A DNA stretch of 64,000 nt from Phytopythium helicoides (Eukaryota > Oomycota > Peronosporomycetes > Pythiales > Pythiaceae), in the NCBI GenBank assembly GCA_024867545.1, contig JANFNE010000013.1, forward strand, positions 992,001 through 1,056,000, written 5' to 3'. Position numbers and translations under genes: made by a program. Positions 30,037 through 41,185 of this stretch are shown here, in pieces. Below the pieces are notes generated by a model. That model worked only from the letters and a program-made list of their open reading frames with translations. It was not told the origin of the DNA and ran no database searches. How positions within the stretch are numbered: the first letter of the stretch is position 1; the number at the start of each line of letters is the position of its first letter.

Positions 30037-31877
30037 ATGGGCTGTTCCAGGGTCACGGCACTGCTAGGCCACGTGTTTGAGCTCGTACAGATCAAGCACC
30101 GAGGTCAGTACACTGATCCACGGCTGCTGGCGCTGCACAAATATGCGGAGTGCACACCGGCGTGGCGAGTAGTGCTCGTGCTATTATTGACGCCGATGCC
30201 TAGCCTCGCAATTATCGCGGGCATTGAGATTGTACCGCTTGCGGATCCGCATGAGGGACCACAAGCCAACGGAATGTTCTACGTGCGGATGTTTATCACG
30301 TACCTGATTATGGCTTGCACACTCCAGCAGCAGTTTTGCGTACAAGTCGGACCAACCCTTCCTATTTCTACACGAACTCTTGTATTCGGAACGCTTGTCG
30401 TTGCCATCTCGACCATGAGCGCAGCATATCTTTTGGCGCTGGCAATTGGGTTTCCTGTCCCGTTTACAATGCCCATTACAGGTCCGAGCTACTTACTGGC
30501 AGAAGTTTTGGTGCTTGGCATATCATGGTGGCCCTACGTCAAAGCAGACAGATCGGTTGTTTACGATATTGCGCGAGGCTGTCTGTACTTCATTCTCCAG
30601 TGGTCGATGATAGCGATCTACCCAGTGCACTACTATGGGTTCACAAATATCCCTGATAGCGATCAACTTGCCAGGATGGCTTTCTTTGGACTACTTCCGC
30701 TCATCAAACTCACAAACCGCAGACTATTTGACATAGTATCTAGAAAAACAAACGATGGGGATCAACTCACGCCAATCGTAGCCGTCCTCAATGCTGACGT
30801 ATTGGGATCGCTATTCGTGGCATTCTCGATTCAGTTCAAACCTACGGTCGTCATGTCTGCGTTGGTTGCTGCTGCCAAATTTCTTCAAGCAGCCTTCTTT
30901 CTGCGAGAATTTCGAGCTGACACACTGCAACTTCAAGAGATTGCCAATCGTATCTTCTCGAAATCAAAGCTAGCTTGTAGCCCAACTTCCTCTAGAAATC
31001 TTGTTGAGCGAGCTGTCAACGTTTTGATAAATCAGAATACCTCGAAAAGTTACGGAGAGAGCACGCCTCATACTCCCATGAAAAATCACCCTCAACATCT
31101 TTCGCACTCACGCCAAATCAGATCAACACAACAAAAGAAGACTCTGTTGAACTTCATCTATAAATGCCTGAGTTCAAGAAATCGAGTAGCAGTCGCGTCA
31201 AACCTTTGCAAGAATACTACAGGATCCGCTATACCATTGGTTCAAGCCAAAGCTGTCGATACCACAACTCAAGAGCAGCTTGAGCACACCTTTTTGACAA
31301 TGGTGCGCAAACTTCTATACACTGCCGAAGTTATCCTCCTCATTGATTACATCGAAGTCATCATACCCTTATTGTACTGTGCGTCACCATTTGTTTTTCT
31401 TCTTTGTTCGCTTTGATGGTAATCGCATTTAGTATTACTAACGGTTGATGGATGCAACAACAGGTCTCTATCTTGTTATTATCTATAATGTACCGAATCG
31501 GGTATTCTACTCCCAGTTCGCTGGTATGGACGAATCTCAGCTCCGTCAAACTATCAGTAGCGTACTTTTGTACACAACATTTGACATGATATCACTCGCT
31601 ATCACCCACACGACTCTCCGCCGACTGTTTGGAATCTCACCATTTTATCAGTTGAGCTTTGTGCTGTCACAGCAATTTGTTCATGTGCAGTCTACCCTTG
31701 TACTGTGGACGACCCATTCAACGCAGGCATCACTTGACCATTTTGGTATGTTGGGAAGCCATGTTGCGCGCCTTGGAATTTTCCAACGATGAGCTGACTA
31801 ATAACCTGAGTTGTTTTTTGGATGCAGGCAATGACTACTCGTTTCGATTTGAATGGCTGAGAGATAAGTCAACATGA
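30037..31877 (+). CDS. Membrane-array family member 3
   Basis: Exons 30037-31378, 31464-31745 and 31828-31877, with introns of 85 and 82 nt, the longest in the array; 557 residues. It is the closest intact relative of the pseudogene at 27049, sharing the LADPHEGPQANG loop and IARGCLYFIL. About eight helices precede a Ser/Thr/Lys-rich loop (about 310-420), then YIEVIIPLLYC, PNRVFYSQF, SPFYQLSFVL, HVQSTLVLW and a terminal NDYSFRFEWL. The first Met (MGCSRVTALLG) is used; no upstream in-frame Met is nearby. Confidence 0.82.
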
Positions 31878-32264
31878 TTTTCCTTTGTTTTGCTGTGACC
31901 ATGACTTAGTAATTTACTGGTCTAGTAACTCTCCAATGAAGCAAGTTGCAGTTGTCGTGACGGTTCTGGTTGCACACTTCCGGTCACACTTGTTGAGTAT
32001 ACTTCGATGCTTGTACTTATATCAGGAAAATTCTTGTGCAATCCACGATCAATCAGCAAATATGTTCTCTGTCTATCTGGTGGTGTCAAATTCCAAACGA
32101 TTTACATTTAATGGTCCTTGCGGTTGAAATACGTCTAAGCGCGCAAAGGTAGATACAAGTCTAAATGTCAAAACCTTGCCGTTCTATTTTTGTAATCAAT
32201 CTTATGTTTTCCTGGCACCTGTCTGCCGCAGATCAATTGATCATCACGCACACTCAAGCTACCG
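31878..32264. other. Intergenic (387 bp)
   Basis: AT-rich spacer. A short open frame at 31885-32127 has no family similarity. No repeat seen. Confidence 0.5.
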
Positions 32265-34117
32265 ATGGAAACCACCAATGGATGGGCGATTCGCCGGATT
32301 CGCGGTCTGATTGATCGCATCGATATTGCAATCAATGTCAAGCACCACGGCCAATACTCACATGCCAGGGTACACAGCCTTCAGGAATACTCGAACACTA
32401 CATATAGATGGAAGGTGATGGCTGTGATAACTCTTACACCCATTCTAAGCTTGATATCGATTTCGGCTTTCGAGTTCATCCAACTCGAACCCCCGTCTTC
32501 TGGCTTACATGAAAATCATAGTTTCTTCGTGCGCCAATTTCTATCGTATTACGTTCTATGCCTCACTCTACTTCAGCAATTTACTTCGCAAGCTGGACCT
32601 GCTCTGCCTATTTCGACGGGTGTCATTGCGGGTATTTCATTGTTTATTTCATCAACTAATGTTGGCTACACTTATATACTGGCAACCCTGATCGGTTTTC
32701 CAGTTCCATTCGTCATGCAGATGACCTCACCAAGCTATTTGTTGCTAGAAATCCTCGCGACAGGTGTGTTCTGGTGTGGAATTATCCGAGGAAATCCATC
32801 GACGATCAGAGATATCGCTCGAGGCTGCACATTCAATCTTTCAGAATGGTTTATGATTCTCGTATACCCAATCTTTTTCTACCTGTTCAACTTAGTGCCG
32901 CCTGAAGGCATGCTGCGCATCGCGCTTTTCTGCGTACTACCGGTCTTCAAGGTCATTAACCGCCAGCTTTTCCATCGAGTAGCTCGACGATCCAACGGTG
33001 GTGACGCACTAATACCAGCACTAATAGTGTTTATTGTTGATGTAATGGGCAACTTGTTTGTGGCATTCTGCATGCAAAGCCCCCAGTCCTTCGTCATGGC
33101 AGCAGGTATTTCCGTGATCAAAGTGGTCTACGCCAGTTTGACGCTGTGGGAACTCTGGATTTTGGGTAGCGAGCTCACATGTTTTCGTCGGCGCATTCAT
33201 AAACGAAGGCGCTCACTGCCAATTAGCCACCCTGAATCTAATTTACTGGATGATATAGTTGCGATCATTGAGAGATACCAGCTGAATGGTGCAACTCTGC
33301 TTGACTTCCGGTCAGAAAAAGAATTCGAGATGCGAGATCATAGCTCACTAATATTGACTCGAAGGGTGCAGGCAAAACTCAAGGCATTGTTTGGGTCTCG
33401 AAATCGTGTTTCACCCAAACCAGGACCGTCTGCATGTAGCACTCGTGAAAGCAAGCCGGTTTACGACTACTGGGTGGATTCTTCGTCGCTACTTGAAATA
33501 GGAAATGCCCCTCCTCCAATGTTAAGCTATCAGATGACGATGGCTCTTATGAGAGTTCCGGTGCGACCAGGAATGAGCGAGATCGAACACCTTGAGCGCT
33601 GCTATGTTGCTTTTGTGACTAACATGCTATATGCTATCGAGTTCGTCATACTCGTAGAATACGTTGAGGTGATAGTCCCGATTCTTTACTGTAAGTGCAG
33701 GTAGCTTATCTCTGAGTTTTCTGTTAGCTCTGACTGTGATATTGTTCTGTAGCACTGTACCTGGCCATCATGTTTCACATGCCCAATCGGGTCTACTATG
33801 CGCAATTCGCGTCAATGGACGAGATTTTGCTCCGACAGACTGTCGGTAACATGCTGTTGTACACGATTGTCGAGGTGTTATCGCTTATTATTGTGCAAGT
33901 CACTTGCAAGCGGCTACTACACATCTCGCCAATACGGATTTTGAGCTTTGTATTGACTCGAGAAGTGGCTCATGTGCAAGCAGGACTACTCCTCTGGATA
34001 ATGTTCGCAATGCAAGCGTCACTCAAGCATTATGGTAAGCCTAACGCCATATGAGCAGGCAACGACTACTCATTTCAGTTTGCGTGGTTGAAATCAGAAA
34101 ATGCGACTAAGCCCTAA
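32265..34117 (+). CDS. Membrane-array family member 4 (with micro-intron)
   Basis: Exons 32265-33690, 33753-34034 and 34059-34117, with introns of 62 and 24 nt; 588 residues, the longest member. The extra length is in the hydrophilic loop (about 310-450: RRRIHKRRRSLP, SACSTRESKPVYDYW). Conserved points are VKHHGQYSHAR, IGFPVPFV, VEYVEVIVPILY, PNRVYYAQF, SPIRILSFVL, HVQAGLLLW and a terminal NDYSFQFAWL. The second intron sits exactly where all paralogs have one, but is only 24 nt. If it is not spliced, the protein ends nine codons into read-through (GKPNAI then stop) and loses the conserved tail. Confidence 0.8.
34035..34058 (+). other. 24-nt micro-intron at a conserved position
   Basis: GTAAGC at the donor, GAGCAG at the acceptor, 24 nt in all. 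It occupies the phase-1 position of intron 2 in the other six intact paralogs (62-82 nt). Removing it restores the terminal NDYSFQF motif and a tail length like the rest. Confidence 0.65.
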
Positions 34118-34277
34118 TCTTTCCAATGATTTCGACAACCCACCCTCGAGCAATTTTCTCCTCACGAATCCTACCCATTGACGAACACCAACGCTGGACA
34201 TCGAAGACTGTAAAAATAGTGTGTATTTTTGTCGGGATCAATCTTGAAGACGGGGCTGAAAGCTCATTCATCATATC

Positions 34278-35954
34278 ATGACGCAGTGGGTCCTGACAAA
34301 GGTTGTATATCGTGTATGGGGAGCAATTCAACTCAAACGACGTGGCTCTTACTCCTCGCATCGACTTCTCGCCCTTCGTCACTTCACTCATACAAACTCA
34401 CTGTGGTTTTCCATTCTTATTGTGGTGGTAACCCCGCTTCCGTGCCTCGCGCTCACCATTCTATTGGACACAGTACGCGTGAGCTCACCACAACTCGGTG
34501 TTGAAAGTAACTACGTCTTCGTTTTACGTTTCGCTGCAACGGTGTTCATCTTGATACACTGCCTACTTTATCAGCTGAGTACGAATGTCGGGCCATCACT
34601 GAAGATAAGCAGTCTTCAACTATTGAGCACATCTGCGATCATGGCCGTAGTAAATGCAGCAGCCCTTGTTCCGCTCGGAGTCATAATCGGATTTCCAGTG
34701 CCCTTTACATTCCAGATAACTACGCCTATCGAATGGGCCATGCTGCTGGTTATGCTTGCGATGTGGAGGCGGCAGGCGTCAACAACAGCCATTCTAAGCG
34801 CGGTAAAGCTCACCATGCTCCAATTTACGGCCACATTTGTGTACCCGCTCTACTATCACGTTTTCACAAGCGTTTCCGAGTCAAACTATGTTGTTCGGAC
34901 AGTGCTGTGGTGCCTATTTCCACTACTCAGACTTGGTAATCGCCAGCTTTTCTATTACCTCAGCCAAAAGGCTGAAGGTACTAGCGAGCTTATTCCAGTC
35001 ATTATTGCACTCAATGCGGACGTCGCTAGCGCGCTCTTTATAACGTTTTGCGTGCAGTTCAGCCCTACTCTAGACATTGCGCTCGTGATTTTGGTGTTCA
35101 AAGTTGCTCAAGCAGTACGCTCGTATCTGGATCTGCGATCTGTAGCCAAAGAAATTCAGCTGCTGCGATGCCGTGGTCGAGCAACACCGCGCACTCTCCG
35201 AATTCTCCCCACATCACTGACCTCAACAGCTCCAACTCAGAGAAAGCCTATGCTTGAGGAGGTCGCGCATATCATTACGCACGGTCTGGCAAAAATGTCC
35301 ACGCGAAAGATGAATCTCCGTCCCGTGAAGGTCGGGGTACGGCCCAGCAAAGTGTTGAAAGGTACGGAATCGACGTTGGCAAATATCAGCTCTCAACAAG
35401 AATACGATCATGTATTCCGGCGACTATTGTACATGACCGAGTCTGTATTGCTCACTGAGTATATCGATGTACTCATCCCAGCGCTGTACGGTAAGTGCGA
35501 TTGCTCGGTTAGATAGTTCCGTATTTTGACCTCTACATGCCAACCAGCGATATATTGTTCTGCCACGGAGTATTTGCCGAGCAGAATATACTATCCGCTC
35601 TTTGCTGACGCAGACAGGAGTCATTTGCATGTCACTGTACGCAACATGCAACTCTACTCAAGTTTCGAGCTCTTTTCATTTGTAATAGTCTGTATCCACA
35701 CTCAACGACTCTTTCGCTTCTCGGCAATGCGACAGCTTGCGTTTGTGTTGCGCCACCAGGTAGCTCATGTGCAGGCTGCGCTCATCCTTTGGGTTGTCTA
35801 TTCGACGCAATCATCACTCGTGCACTACGGTATATATTTACGACGATCTGAGTCTCCTTGTCATTTTGTCGAAGAGCTAATTCGTTGTGGTTGCCCAGGT
35901 GTCGATTACACTCTCAAGTTTTCCTGGTTGGCTAACACTGCTTTGTTGCCGTGA
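34278..35954 (+). CDS. Membrane-array family member 5 (short loop)
   Basis: Exons 34278-35490, 35548-35829 and 35899-35954, with introns of 57 and 69 nt; 516 residues, the shortest intact member, mainly because the central loop is only about 90 residues. It is also the most diverged: the LLQQFC motif becomes LLYQLSTNVG, exon 2 starts with IYCSATEYLPSRIYYPLF, and the terminal motif is VDYTLKFSWL with Asn lost. IGFPVPFT, NADVASALF and EYIDVLIPALY are kept. All frames are open, so it is probably functional. Confidence 0.78.
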
Positions 35955-36161
35955 CGGAGTTGAGCATAATGTGGCAGGATGCCCGCTTAGCACGCGCCTT
36001 GACCTTCAAAAGAGCGATTCAAAAACTAAGGAGGCTAACATACAATTGGCAAATGAACGTCGACAAAAACATTGCTTGTTACCTCAAATGGGGCCGGACT
36101 TGACACTCACTCGGCGCCAGCTGTAATGACCAGCCGACCACCAGCAATTCGCCCAGATAGA
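35955..36161. other. Convergent intergenic spacer (207 bp)
   Basis: Separates the end of the plus-strand array arm from the 3' end of the AGC kinase. No feature seen. Confidence 0.5.
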
Positions 36162-38324
36162 CTACTTTTGCATAACTCGCGTTGCCCGATACGTAAAGTC
36201 TTGTAGGAACTCAGCCTCTCGGTCCACCGAGTCGAGCATTCGCCATTCGGGCGTGTCGACCGGCACCTGATTGATAAACTCATTGTCCACGTACTTGGCG
36301 TCTGCGTCGTCGATCACGTCGGGTACCCACTCAGGCTGGATCTTCTTTTTCTGCAGTGCGTCCCAGTCGATACCTTCAAAGAACGGGTGGTTCATGATCG
36401 AAAACGGGACCGCCTCGTTTGAACCTAGGCGCTTCTTTGTGTCGCGCTCGATCAAACCTGTGAGTAGGGACTGCACCTCCTCGGGCAGCTCTGGTGGTAC
36501 AAACAGGTACCCCTCCTTGATATTGCGGTACATGATCGCCTTGTTCTCGTCCTTGAACGGAGTTCGACCGACGTACATTTCAAAGATCAGGATGCCGAGA
36601 CTCCACCAGTCGCATGACTGGTCGTACTCGGCTGCAGGCTCTGCGCGCTTCTTGCGTCCCTTATCCTCATCGTCTGCAGCCGCCAGAACCTCGGGAGAGA
36701 TGTACTCGGGGGACCCTACAAGAGAGTTAGCCTTTCCGCCGTTGGCTTTGCGAGATAACCCAAAGTCCACTAGCACGACGTGGCCATCCTTGGCGATCAA
36801 GATATTCTCGGGCTTCAGATCTCGGTAAATGATGTCGAGACTGTGAAGATGCGCGAGGCCAGCCACCAGTTCTGCAGCATACAGCTGGATCCGTCCAGGC
36901 GTAAGCTTGAGTTCGCCACTCTGGTTCAGATTGAAATGGTGACGCAGGTCACCGCCGTTGTAGAATTCCATGCCCATGTACACCTTGTCTTCGTTCTGGA
37001 ACGCAAACAGTAGAGATGCCACAAATGGATGGCGAATTTCGCGCAGCATGTCGCGTTCAATCTTGGCGTTCCGCCGCAGGTTCTCGTCCATGCCGATTTT
37101 GCTGATGATCTTGATGGCGTAGACCTTGCCATCTTTTCCTCGCGCAGACAACACACGGCCGTACGAGCCCGTGCCGAGCACCTTGAGCAGTTCAAAGTCC
37201 TCGATTTTGATGGACGACTTGGACTTGCCGCGGTTCGAGTCCTCCACAACGGCATTGCTTGAGCCGATCTGGGACTGCCCCAGCTTAATCTGCGACTGTC
37301 CGAGCCCTGACTCTTCCTCATTGCCAACCGACGCAGAGATCATGGAGCGCGACAGCGGGTCGTCGTCCGAGTCCTCGACTTCCTCGGCTTGTCCCGAGAG
37401 AATGAGGTCACGCTGACGAATAGCCTCCTTTTGCGTGGCGCCGTCCAAATGATTGACCGTGAAACGGTAGTACTTCCACGTGCTGTTGGAGAGGCGTGTC
37501 TCGCCCGAGACCTGCACGAGCACACCGTTCTTGATGAGCTGCGTGCCAAGCAGCATCGCTTCCTCCGCTGTCGAGCACGTGACGCCTCCGTCCATGGGCC
37601 GGTTGAGCCCGTGGCACAGCATCCACTCTACGATCTCCTTGCCCGTGACCACGCACGGGTGCAGCTTGAGGTATAGGCTGCGGTCTTTACTGGGCACCTC
37701 CTTGCGCATCTGCTCTCCGCAGGTCCAGAGCTGCCACAGACTGGGCTCGCGCACAATACGGCTCGAGAGGCGCAGCTTTCCCTGCACGCGCTTCATCTTG
37801 CTGTTGGGTCTCAGCTGGAGGTCGTACCATGCCACGCGCTCCTCTCCGCTCGTGTTGAGGTCCTCGAGGCTGAGCAGCAGGCGTCCGAGGTCGTCGGCCT
37901 CGACGCGGCCCTTGTCCTTGCACTTGATGAGCAGGTACTTTGCGTGCACGAGGTTCGTGGCGACGCCGAACGTGTACTCCTCTGCCGCTGCGGCGGCGCC
38001 GATGCCGAGCGGCTGGTGCGCCTCGACGCGGCTCTCCATGGAGCGCAGCACGGCGGCCTTGAGCGGGCTCCATACGGGGTTCTGCGCGCGCAGCGGCGGC
38101 GTGCGCTGCTTCTCGCCCTTGATCTCGCGCATGTGCTCGTCCAGCAGCACGAGCGTGCAGTAGGCGTTGCGCGCGCGGCCCGACTCTGGCGGCAGCAGCT
38201 CCCAGGCCTCGATGGGCGTCACCTTGAGCAGGAAGCGCCGCTTGGCGCGCACGCGCGCCTTGCCGTCGCCCGCCGACGCCGACGCCGACGCCTGGCGGCT
38301 CATGGACCTCGGGGCTCCGCGCAT
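36162..38324 (-). CDS. C2-like/DEP/AGC protein kinase
   Basis: 719 residues, one exon, using the ATG at 38324 (MRGAPRSMSRQ); a second Met lies seven codons on. An N-terminal C2-like beta region (about 25-190: FLLKVTPIEAWEL, VWSPLKA) is followed by a DEP domain (about 210-300: LYLKLHPCVVTGKEIVEWML), an acidic Ser-rich linker, and an AGC-type kinase domain from about 378: GTGSYGRV, AIKII, YRDLKPEN (about 497), LVDFGLSRK (about 518), SLVGSPEYISPEV and CDWWSLGILIFEMYVG. The C-tail holds EAEFLQDFTYRAT, like an AGC hydrophobic segment. The order lipid-binding, DEP, kinase implies membrane-recruited signalling. Substrates are unknown. Confidence 0.85.
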   Translation of the reverse strand: MRGAPRSMSRQASASASAGDGKARVRAKRRFLLKVTPIEAWELLPPESGRARNAYCTLVLLDEHMREIKGEKQRTPPLRAQNPVWSPLKAAVLRSMESRVEAHQPLGIGAAAAAEEYTFGVATNLVHAKYLLIKCKDKGRVEADDLGRLLLSLEDLNTSGEERVAWYDLQLRPNSKMKRVQGKLRLSSRIVREPSLWQLWTCGEQMRKEVPSKDRSLYLKLHPCVVTGKEIVEWMLCHGLNRPMDGGVTCSTAEEAMLLGTQLIKNGVLVQVSGETRLSNSTWKYYRFTVNHLDGATQKEAIRQRDLILSGQAEEVEDSDDDPLSRSMISASVGNEEESGLGQSQIKLGQSQIGSSNAVVEDSNRGKSKSSIKIEDFELLKVLGTGSYGRVLSARGKDGKVYAIKIISKIGMDENLRRNAKIERDMLREIRHPFVASLLFAFQNEDKVYMGMEFYNGGDLRHHFNLNQSGELKLTPGRIQLYAAELVAGLAHLHSLDIIYRDLKPENILIAKDGHVVLVDFGLSRKANGGKANSLVGSPEYISPEVLAAADDEDKGRKKRAEPAAEYDQSCDWWSLGILIFEMYVGRTPFKDENKAIMYRNIKEGYLFVPPELPEEVQSLLTGLIERDTKKRLGSNEAVPFSIMNHPFFEGIDWDALQKKKIQPEWVPDVIDDADAKYVDNEFINQVPVDTPEWRMLDSVDREAEFLQDFTYRATRVMQK

Positions 38325-38680
38325 GACACTCGTTCGTGGCTCGGGTCGGCAGGGGGAGCCGCAGCAAGAGCGAGCATGCACGAGGAGAAAGGCCGACTGG
38401 CCTTCATGCGGGAGGGAGGGGGGCGGGAAGGTGGCGGGACAACACTGGCGATTAGTATCGAGGGGGGAAACGCGGCTGTTCATTGGCGGAAAGGCGCGAG
38501 AAAATCATCTACGAGAGCGCGGATTGGACGAAAACGCGCGCGGGAGCGACTGGACCCGCCCGGCCACGTCAGTTGTGGCGACGTGAGATCGACCATGGCA
38601 CCCATTTGACGTGGAGACGAGAGGAGCCTTGGGCTTCAACAGAGGTCGACGGGGGCGCCGGCTACGCTTCGAGCGACCGG
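38325..38680. other. Intergenic (356 bp)
   Basis: Kinase promoter plus 3' flank of the EDR2-like gene. GC-rich; no further gene or repeat recognised. Confidence 0.5.
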
Positions 38681-40660
38681 CTACTCGAGCGGCTGCGCGA
38701 CGCCCATGTCAAGGTGCACGAGCCGCGCCGCGCCGAAGAGCCGCTCGGGCAGCTCGTCGGGGCGCTGGCCCTCCACGAGGAAGCCCATGTCGATCACCAG
38801 CTTCTTCGTGTACCCGATCACGAGCCCCACGACGCGGTTCGCCACGGCAGACGAGCTGATGTCCACGTCCAGCTCAAAGTACTGCGGGCCAGAGAAGCAC
38901 GGCATGCGCAGCTTCTTGCCGATGATGGCCGGCGTCGTACCCACGGCCTGCCGTACGATGAACGGGCCTTCGACGATGCACGGGATCAGCTTGAAGCGCT
39001 CGTTGCGGAACTCGTCCGAGCCGTCCAGGAAGTCCCGCATCAGCTCCGCGAATGCAGACCCGTCGTCCAGCACATTGCTGCCAGGCGCCACCTGGTAGTA
39101 CAGCACCAGGTTGTAGCACGGGTTGCCCGGCACGACAAAGTTCATGACGAACGTGAACGGCATGGTCGTGCCGGCCTCGCGATGCCGCGCCAGCTCCTTC
39201 TGCACAATGTTGTTCGGGTGCGATGTAATGTGCTCTCTCGGTTTGGGCGACTTGAACAGGTCCACACCCACAAGGCGGAACGCTGGCGGGGCCGACGGGA
39301 TCTTTCGTCGGTCGGTCAGGTAGTCCGGGCCACGCACCATCATTGCCGTGCCCTCGGGCTCGGCCCACATGGCGCGTGGGACATTTGTCGGCAGCTCCTG
39401 CAGGATATGGCCGCCGTCCGTCGCGATCGCTCCCTCTATCGGCTCGCCCGTGGTCGGGTCGACAGGAACTTGCGCGGTGCCAGTCGCGTCATCACCGGCA
39501 GTGGCTCCGCCGCTGGCTGCGAGGACAGCGCCGAACTCATCGGGGACGTTCGGACACACAAACTTGCGCGCCTCCCAGACCTCCTGCAGCCCGGTGAGCG
39601 ACAGGATCTGCGGCCGCAGGTACACGAGCAGCGCGTTGAGGCGCTGCAGCAGCGCACCCTCCCAACCACACGGGTCGAGGTGCACGACGCTCGTCACCAG
39701 CGACGTGAGCTCGTCCGACGTCGCCGACAACGAGTCGCTGGATGTCGCAGGCGCGCGCGGGGAGATAATGAAGCCGCCGCCGCGACACGTGGCGCGCACC
39801 GTGCCGTGCGTGGGCGGGCACTCGGGGTGGATGGCGCTCTGCATGCAAATGACGTACGAGCCGTCCTCTGCGCGTCGCCAGTAGCGCAGCAGGCAGACGT
39901 CGCGCGGCGTGATCCACCTGCAAGTCGGCGCAGCGTCCGTCAGCACCCGCGGGGGTCGCGCTCTCGAGCGTCAGCGGTCACTCACAGCGGCCATATCCAG
40001 ACCGGGCGGTAGACGACGTGGATGATGTCCGAGTGGTCGTCGATGGTGTGCACGACCTCGGCGCGCTCGATGGACGCGTCCCACCTGGTTCAGTCAGTCG
40101 CAGACAGCTACACGTGAGCCTTTGGTAGGTTCCCCACTCCTGCACCCCACACCGACGCACACTGGAAGGTTGCGCACGTTCATGAGGTAGAGGAAGATCT
40201 CGGACGGCGCGCCGTCGATGACGCGCAGCGTCTTGAACCCCGGCACGGGCCTGGCGGCGCGCGCGGCCGAGAGCGTCCATATCGCGGCGGCCACGACCGC
40301 GAGCGTGAGCAGCAGCGCCACGAGCGTCCCGCCGCCGCCGATCGAGCCGGCGAGGAACGTGGCGGCGCCCGCGGACGCCGAGGGCAGCAGCAGCGCGTTC
40401 AGCGGCTCGGCCGGCGCGTCGGGCGCGCTCTCCTGCCAGATCTGCGCGCCCGCGAACAGGTCCACGACGCGCCACGAGGCCGCGAACATGGCCCACGACC
40501 GCTCCAGCTCGCTCAGCAGCTTGACGGTGCCCGGCACAGCGGCCGGAGACGCGCCCGCCTTGCCCTCCAGCGACGGCGGCAGGCTCGAGCGAGGGGACGG
40601 CGCCGCGCGAGCGGCAGCGGGCAGCCCGGCGTCGCTCAGCGCCTTCTCCAGGCGCGCCAT
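38681..40660 (-). CDS. EDR2-like START/DUF1336 lipid-binding protein
   Basis: Exons 40660-40161, 40084-39986 and 39917-38681, with introns of 76 and 68 nt; 611 residues, all joins in frame. Exon 1 has an N-terminal segment and one strong transmembrane helix (TLVALLLTLAVVAAAIWTL, about 110-130). Exons 2-3 give a START-like domain (NLPVWDASIERAEVVHTIDDHSDI; WITPRDVCLLRYWRR). The C-terminal 250 residues match the EDR2_C/DUF1336 domain (FRLVGVDLF; MPFTFVMNFVVPGNP; CIVEGPFIVRQAVGTTPAI; FELDVDISSSAVANRVVGLVIGY). In plants EDR2 binds phosphoinositides and limits cell death; in oomycetes this family is expected to move or sense lipids at internal membranes. The short exon 1 donor GTGCGT was chosen because it keeps frame. 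Confidence 0.83.
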
Positions 40661-40717
40661 GGTGGCGTCGCCGTCGGCGCTTCGGGGAATGAGCGTGGCG
40701 TCATCGCGACGAGAGGG

Positions 40718-40807
40718 GTGGTACCCGCGCAGTGGTACAAGGATCCAGAGGATCCAAGCGATCTCCTGGATCCCCAGAGCATTCTTGTACCGCTGCGCGG
40801 GTACCAC
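40718..40807. mobile_element. 90-bp hairpin/MITE-like element
   Basis: GTGGTACCCGCGCAGTGGTA and four following bases (40718-40741) pair with 40784-40807 at 23 of 24 positions. Flanks pair imperfectly for several more bases (AGAGGGG against AGAGGTG). The 42-bp centre contains GGATCC three times. It lies 58 bp upstream of the EDR2-like start codon. Confidence 0.55.
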
Positions 40808-41185
40808 ACCTCTTATTTCAGACACCCATAGCGGATTCCGCTACCCTGTTCTGGCATTTCACGAATCCGACCACCCCTTTTGGAACCAGCCAATCAGAGG
40901 CCGCCCAAATTCCTAACATTTTTAACCAAATTTCTAACAAGTATACCCGGAAGTCACACCCATACAAAGGACTGTACAATATAAATTACCAAATCCAAGT
41001 TAAATTGATCCCTACATATGGCTACCACTGAGCTCCAAGCGCACGCAAGTGCCACACTCCGGCCGGCCCTCGTTCCCGCCCTGCAGGCGGCGGGGCACGT
41101 TCGCGGACTCGCATGAGGTGGTGCTCGTGCACAACGCTCTCAGCTCCAACACCTCCCCTACGAGCAGTGCACCGAGTGAGGCTGA
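40808..41185. other. AT-rich intergenic stretch
   Basis: 40840-41020 is markedly AT-rich compared with the flanks and contains CCAATCAG (about 40889). It may be promoter or transposon-derived sequence. No reading frame supported. I did not find LTR ends for the neighbouring Copia fragment. Confidence 0.4.

Noticed and set aside
38483..40012. 509-codon plus-strand open frame opposite the EDR2-like gene
   Set aside because: It crosses two intron positions of a well-supported gene and has Arg/His/Ala-biased shadow composition.
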